A stretch of DNA of 64,000 nucleotides, from the NCBI GenBank assembly GCA_963772805.1, contig CAVYYU010000008.1, forward strand, positions 558,001-622,000. The letters are read 5' to 3'. Made by a program: the position numbers and the translations under genes. Origin of the DNA: Legionella_A sp963772805. Lineage in GTDB: Bacteria; Pseudomonadota; Gammaproteobacteria; Legionellales; Legionellaceae. Positions 61,989-64,000 of the stretch are shown one piece after another (position 1 is the first letter of the stretch; each line of letters begins with the position of its first letter). The notes under the pieces were generated by a model that was not told the origin of the DNA, made no database searches, and saw nothing but the letters and a program-made list of their open reading frames with translations.

Positions 61989-62849
61989 TTACAGATACAA
62001 CCTTACATACCAATTAACAATCACTTGACCATAGAACAAGGCAATAAGCCCCGCCAAACAGAGGTACGGACCAAAGGGAATTGGGGTTGCTCTTGTTTTT
62101 CCGCTTGCTTTCAAATAGATAATGCCAATGATTGCGCCAGTGATTGATGAGAGCAGTAGAATAAACGGGAGCTGCGTCCAACCAAACCATGCACCGAATG
62201 CCGCAAATAATTTAAAATCACCATGCCCCATCCCTATTTTTCCAGTCACCAGATAAAATAACTGAATAAAAAGCCATAGACTTACATAAGCTCCAACAGC
62301 ACTTAAAACAGCAACCTCCAGCGGAACGAACAATCCCTGGGTATTCGCAATCAAACCAATCCATAATAGGCTTAAACTCAAACTGTCAGGTATCAATTGA
62401 TGCTGTAAATCAATAAAACAGATAACGATTAATATCCAGATAAACAATAGTGCAACGATTAACGTCGCATTAAAGCCAAAATGCCATGCCGCAAATAGAG
62501 ACAGCGTCATACTGAGGAGTTCAACTAAAGGATAGCGCAATGGTATGCTTTTCCTGCAGTTACTGCAGCGCCCTCGCAACAAGAGATAGCTGAGCAAGGG
62601 AATATTGTGCCAAAATGGAATGAGTTTTTTGCACTCAGGGCAAAATGAGCGAGGAAAAAATAAATTCACCTTCGACATCGGTTCTTCGGGTAATTGTAAC
62701 AAGCTGCGGCATTGCATAGTCCAGTCAGTTTGCATCATTAACGGAAGACGATATATAAACACATTAAGCAAGCTTCCAATAGCAAGCGAAAACAGAGCAA
62801 GCAAAACATACATGGCAACGGGATGAAACAGAATAACTTCATTAGGCAT
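61989..62849 (-). CDS. pilD: Type IV prepilin peptidase PilD
   Basis: 286 residues, membrane aspartyl protease with ~8 helices. The zinc-type cysteine pairs lie in 'FCPECKKLIPFWHNIPLLSY' and 'RGRCSNCRKSIPLRYP'. Catalytic aspartates are in 'CFIDLQHQLIPDSLSL' and 'GMGHGDFKLFAAFGAW' (GxGD). Cleaves and N-methylates type IV pilins and type II secretion pseudopilins. It follows pilC by 3 bases. Confidence 0.95.
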   Translation of the reverse strand: MPNEVILFHPVAMYVLLALFSLAIGSLLNVFIYRLPLMMQTDWTMQCRSLLQLPEEPMSKVNLFFPRSFCPECKKLIPFWHNIPLLSYLLLRGRCSNCRKSIPLRYPLVELLSMTLSLFAAWHFGFNATLIVALLFIWILIVICFIDLQHQLIPDSLSLSLLWIGLIANTQGLFVPLEVAVLSAVGAYVSLWLFIQLFYLVTGKIGMGHGDFKLFAAFGAWFGWTQLPFILLLSSITGAIIGIIYLKASGKTRATPIPFGPYLCLAGLIALFYGQVIVNWYVRLYL

Positions 62850-62852
62850 TTT

Positions 62853-64000
62853 TTACACCACTGAGCCGAGTTTAAAGATAGGCAAATACATCGCGACAAC
62901 TAAGCCCCCCACCAAGACACCTAATATAGACATAATAATCGGCTCCAATAAACTACTTAAGGCATCAACCGCGTTATCGACTTCTTCTTCATAATAATCA
63001 GCCACTTTACTGAGCATTTGTTCCAGTGCTCCGGACTCTTCGCCGATGGCAATCATTTGCACGACCATGTTGGGGAATAATTTGGTGTTCTCCATGGCAA
63101 GCTGCATTTGTTGACCATTCGATACTTCTTCTCTAATTCTATCCGTCGCCTCGGCATACAATATATTACCAGTAGCACCAGCAACAGACTTTAATGCATC
63201 GACTAAGGGCAAGCCTGCGGCAAACGTAATAGATAACGTGCGAGCAAACCGCGCAATAGCGGCTTTTTCCATAATGGTGCCCACAACTGGAATTTTCAAT
63301 AAATACCGGTCAACTGTATGCGCAAAACTATCCGAGTGGGCACGCGCATAAATAAATGCATAAACGCCAGCAGCAACGGCTCCGAATATAATATACCAAT
63401 AAGTCTGAAAAAACTCCGAAAGATTAATAACGGTTCGTGTCAGGGCTGGTAGATCTGCTCCAAAACCTTGAAACAGCGTTTGAAATTGTGGAACTACAAA
63501 GATTAATAACCCCGCAGTAACCAAAAAAGCAATAACCATGACGGCCATAGGATAGGCTAATGCTTTTTTGATTTTCTTTTTTATGGTTTCAATTTTCTCT
63601 TTATAAGTAGCCACCTTATCTAGCATGACTTCCAGTGAACCTGATTTTTCGCCAGCATCAACCAGATTACAAAATAACTCATTAAAATAGACGGGGTGCT
63701 TTCCTAGCGATTCGGCAAGTGTCGTACCCGACTCGACGTCTTTTTTAATTTCTTCAATTAAATCCTTCATCCGTTGATTAGATTGTCCCTTAGAAACAAT
63801 ATCAAATGCTTGAATCAATGGGATACCCGCTTCTATCATCGTTGCCATTTGTCGACTGAAAACGGTAATGTCGATCGCTTTTATTTTTTTACTGCCTTTA
63901 GTAAAAAATGAATTACGTTTTTTACCGATTTTTTTAGGGATAATACCTAGTTTACGAAGCTCGGCCTTAGCAATGGCAATAGAACGTGCCTCAATGACGC
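62853..64000 (-). CDS. pilC: Type IV pilus inner-membrane protein PilC, N-terminus beyond window
   Basis: The frame stays open to the window end, so the gene is partial at its 5' side. Visible are ~382 residues of a usual ~405. Beyond the internal Met at 63848 the reading continues upstream with 'AIDITVFSRQMAT' and 'RSIAIAKAELRKLGI', both standard PilC. Two T2SSF domains ('ESLGKHPVYFNELFCNLVDA' and 'ENTKLFPNMVVQMIAIGEES') and three helices are present. PilC is the platform protein for pilus assembly; pilB should lie just outside. Confidence 0.95.
   Translation of the reverse strand, partial: VIEARSIAIAKAELRKLGIIPKKIGKKRNSFFTKGSKKIKAIDITVFSRQMATMIEAGIPLIQAFDIVSKGQSNQRMKDLIEEIKKDVESGTTLAESLGKHPVYFNELFCNLVDAGEKSGSLEVMLDKVATYKEKIETIKKKIKKALAYPMAVMVIAFLVTAGLLIFVVPQFQTLFQGFGADLPALTRTVINLSEFFQTYWYIIFGAVAAGVYAFIYARAHSDSFAHTVDRYLLKIPVVGTIMEKAAIARFARTLSITFAAGLPLVDALKSVAGATGNILYAEATDRIREEVSNGQQMQLAMENTKLFPNMVVQMIAIGEESGALEQMLSKVADYYEEEVDNAVDALSSLLEPIIMSILGVLVGGLVVAMYLPIFKLGSVV

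Noticed and set aside
1..64000. CRISPR arrays, tRNA or rRNA genes
   Set aside because: I found no regularly spaced repeats and no cloverleaf or rRNA signature sequence; a tRNA could still be missed by eye.

Overview
The window looks like chromosome of a Legionellales gammaproteobacterium (Legionella/Coxiella/Aquicella-like; genus not resolved). The case rests on a fused TrpE-TrpG anthranilate synthase, ugpAEC, glnD-map, folK-pcnB and pilC-pilD neighbourhoods, Sel1-repeat proteins, and a Ulp1/CE-clan cysteine protease gene preceded by a tandem TTAAT site that matches the PmrA box known from Legionella and Coxiella effector genes. Base composition is moderately AT-rich. I found no rRNA, tRNA or CRISPR.

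Layout. 0-2 kb: start of gatCA (minus strand) and a 1.46 kb DDE insertion sequence with doubled end repeats. 2-13.6 kb: trpEG-clcA, a Sel1 protein, the overlapping run ugpA-ugpE-ugpC-DUF1189-hydrolase, and fadE, whose last ~115 codons are cut off by a frameshift. 14-19 kb: minDE (minus), guaB-guaA-tadA. 19-23.7 kb: a decayed accessory stretch with an IS3 orfA scrap, a 108-bp MITE-like element, two alpha/beta hydrolases, a truncated acetyltransferase and a tyrosine-recombinase tail. 23.9-28 kb: a FIST sensor gene overlapping a PAS-PAS-GGDEF gene, the latter split by an IS3-family element. Removing the element and one AAC duplication restores the reading frame exactly. 28-33.8 kb: two VOC proteins, yheU, a DEDDh exonuclease, yedK killed by a TGG to TGA change, ACR3 arsenite efflux and gene fragments. 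33.9-46 kb: glnD-map, an MBL hydrolase, a lipoprotein, an MscS-cNMP channel, a Spy-like protein, rhodanese, a small lipoprotein, UspA, pcnB-folK, terC and hemJ.

46.1-59.7 kb is bounded by two inverted copies of one 1.4 kb transposon. It has 60-bp terminal inverted repeats and carries an IS5-type transposase plus a GIY-YIG nuclease. Copy 1 is intact; both genes of copy 2 are frameshifted. Between the copies lie rubredoxin, hemL, mnmC, the candidate effector protease, truD, a PhzF-like gene and prpBCD. 59.8-64 kb: ppsR, a membrane protein with a TPR/Sel1-like partner, pilD and pilC (cut by the window end).

The strongest leads are the candidate effector protease with its PmrA-type promoter and C-terminal ubiquitin-binding-like motif, the GIY-YIG/IS5 transposon pair, and the exactly reconstructable IS3 interruption of the FIST-linked diguanylate cyclase.
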